NCBI GenBank assembly: GCA_945931735.1
Contig: CAMEPN010000097.1
Coordinates: 1-6,833 of the forward strand
Source: an uncultured Clostridia bacterium
GTDB lineage: Bacteria > Bacillota > Clostridia > Oscillospirales > Ruminococcaceae
Direction: 5' to 3'
Length of the DNA: 6,833 bases
Part shown: positions 6,692-6,833 of the stretch, piece after piece
How positions within the stretch are numbered: the first letter of the stretch is position 1
Layout: each line of letters begins with the position of its first letter
Made by a program: the position numbers and the translations under genes
Notes under the pieces: model-generated
Database searches by the model: none
What the model was told of the DNA's origin: nothing
Seen by the model: the letters and a program-made list of their open reading frames with translations, nothing else

Positions 6692-6720
6692 TTGACAAAT
6701 CATCATTATCATGGTATTCT
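6692..6720 (+). promoter_or_regulatory. Plus-strand promoter facing the helix-turn-helix promoter
   Basis: Plus strand: TTGACA (6692-6697, perfect), 17-base spacer ending in TGG, TATTCT (6715-6720, four of six matches plus extended TGn). Predicted start near 6727, reading toward the right edge. It would produce a transcript antisense to the promoter region of the helix-turn-helix gene, or drive something beyond the window. Confidence 0.6.
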
Positions 6721-6739
6721 AATAATAAAGACGATTATT
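6721..6739. promoter_or_regulatory. Inverted repeat between two facing promoters, possible shared operator
   Basis: AATAAT-AAAGACG-ATTATT, perfect 6-base arms with a 7-base spacer. It lies between the -10 boxes of the plus promoter (6715-6720) and the minus promoter (6755-6760), touching the predicted starts of both. One bound protein could block both. The helix-turn-helix product encoded next door is the obvious candidate, but this is inference. Confidence 0.45.
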
Positions 6740-6754
6740 GTGGTGATGTTATTG

Positions 6755-6783
6755 ATTATAGCATTTCCGTTTCGGCTCGTCAA
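6755..6783 (-). promoter_or_regulatory. Promoter of the helix-turn-helix gene
   Basis: Minus strand: TTGACG (6778-6783), 17-base spacer ending in TGC, TATAAT (6755-6760), so a consensus -10 with an extended TGn. Predicted start near 6748, giving an untranslated leader of about 100 nt. Confidence 0.85.
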
Positions 6784-6787
6784 GGCT

Positions 6788-6817
6788 TTTGTGGTATATT
6801 TCTTGTAATTCCACAAA
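6788..6817. repeat. Inverted repeat TTTGTGG-N16-CCACAAA
   Basis: Perfect 7-base arms at 6788-6794 and 6811-6817, just upstream of the -35 box of the helix-turn-helix promoter. The spacer contains TTCTTGTAATT, also found at 6160-6170. The position fits an activator or repressor site. Confidence 0.4.
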
Positions 6818-6833
6818 TATAGTCTTTTTCGCA

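Noticed and set aside
5900..6833. CRISPR array or tandem iterons
   Set aside because: The recurring words are short (7-11 bases), unevenly spaced and without repeat-spacer regularity.

Overview
The window looks like a piece of a Gram-positive, probably gut-type clostridial (Ruminococcaceae/Oscillospiraceae-like) chromosome interrupted by, or bordering, an integrated mobile element. Reasons: strong AGGAGG-type ribosome binding sites, sigma-A-like promoters with 17-bp spacers, a lipoprotein/VWA/TelA-type gene, and a large serine recombinase of the TnpX/TndX class. All five genes that I can support are on the minus strand. This taxonomy is inferred from gene content, not from a search.

Left part (1-3983), visibly GC-rich and apparently host chromosome: a CydD-like ABC exporter subunit (start at 1642, C-terminus cut by the window edge) has a complete promoter and two GTTAG-N6-CTAAC inverted repeats between the promoter and the start codon. 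Upstream of it, ending in a small hairpin terminator, is a 712-residue gene. It begins as an exported substrate-binding lipoprotein with a VWA domain, but the VWA domain breaks off after its first metal-binding motif. The protein then continues in frame as a TelA-family (toxic anion resistance) protein. This looks like a deletion-made chimera of two genes.

Middle (3984-4243): an intergenic stretch where GC-rich host-like sequence gives way to less GC-rich sequence. It should contain the mobile element's end, because recombinases of this class usually sit at the terminus of their element.

Right part (4244-6833), the mobile element: a 544-residue large serine recombinase with its own promoter, a previously short-overlooked 48-residue ORF with a perfect ribosome binding site, a 304-bp gene-free stretch containing a 52-nt palindrome followed by G/C runs (candidate transfer origin) and a second nested-stem region, and a 73-residue helix-turn-helix protein. 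The far right carries two promoters that face each other around a small inverted repeat, suggesting a regulatory switch. Short motifs recur in the gene-free stretches on both sides of the helix-turn-helix gene. The relaxase and transfer genes, if present, lie beyond the right edge.
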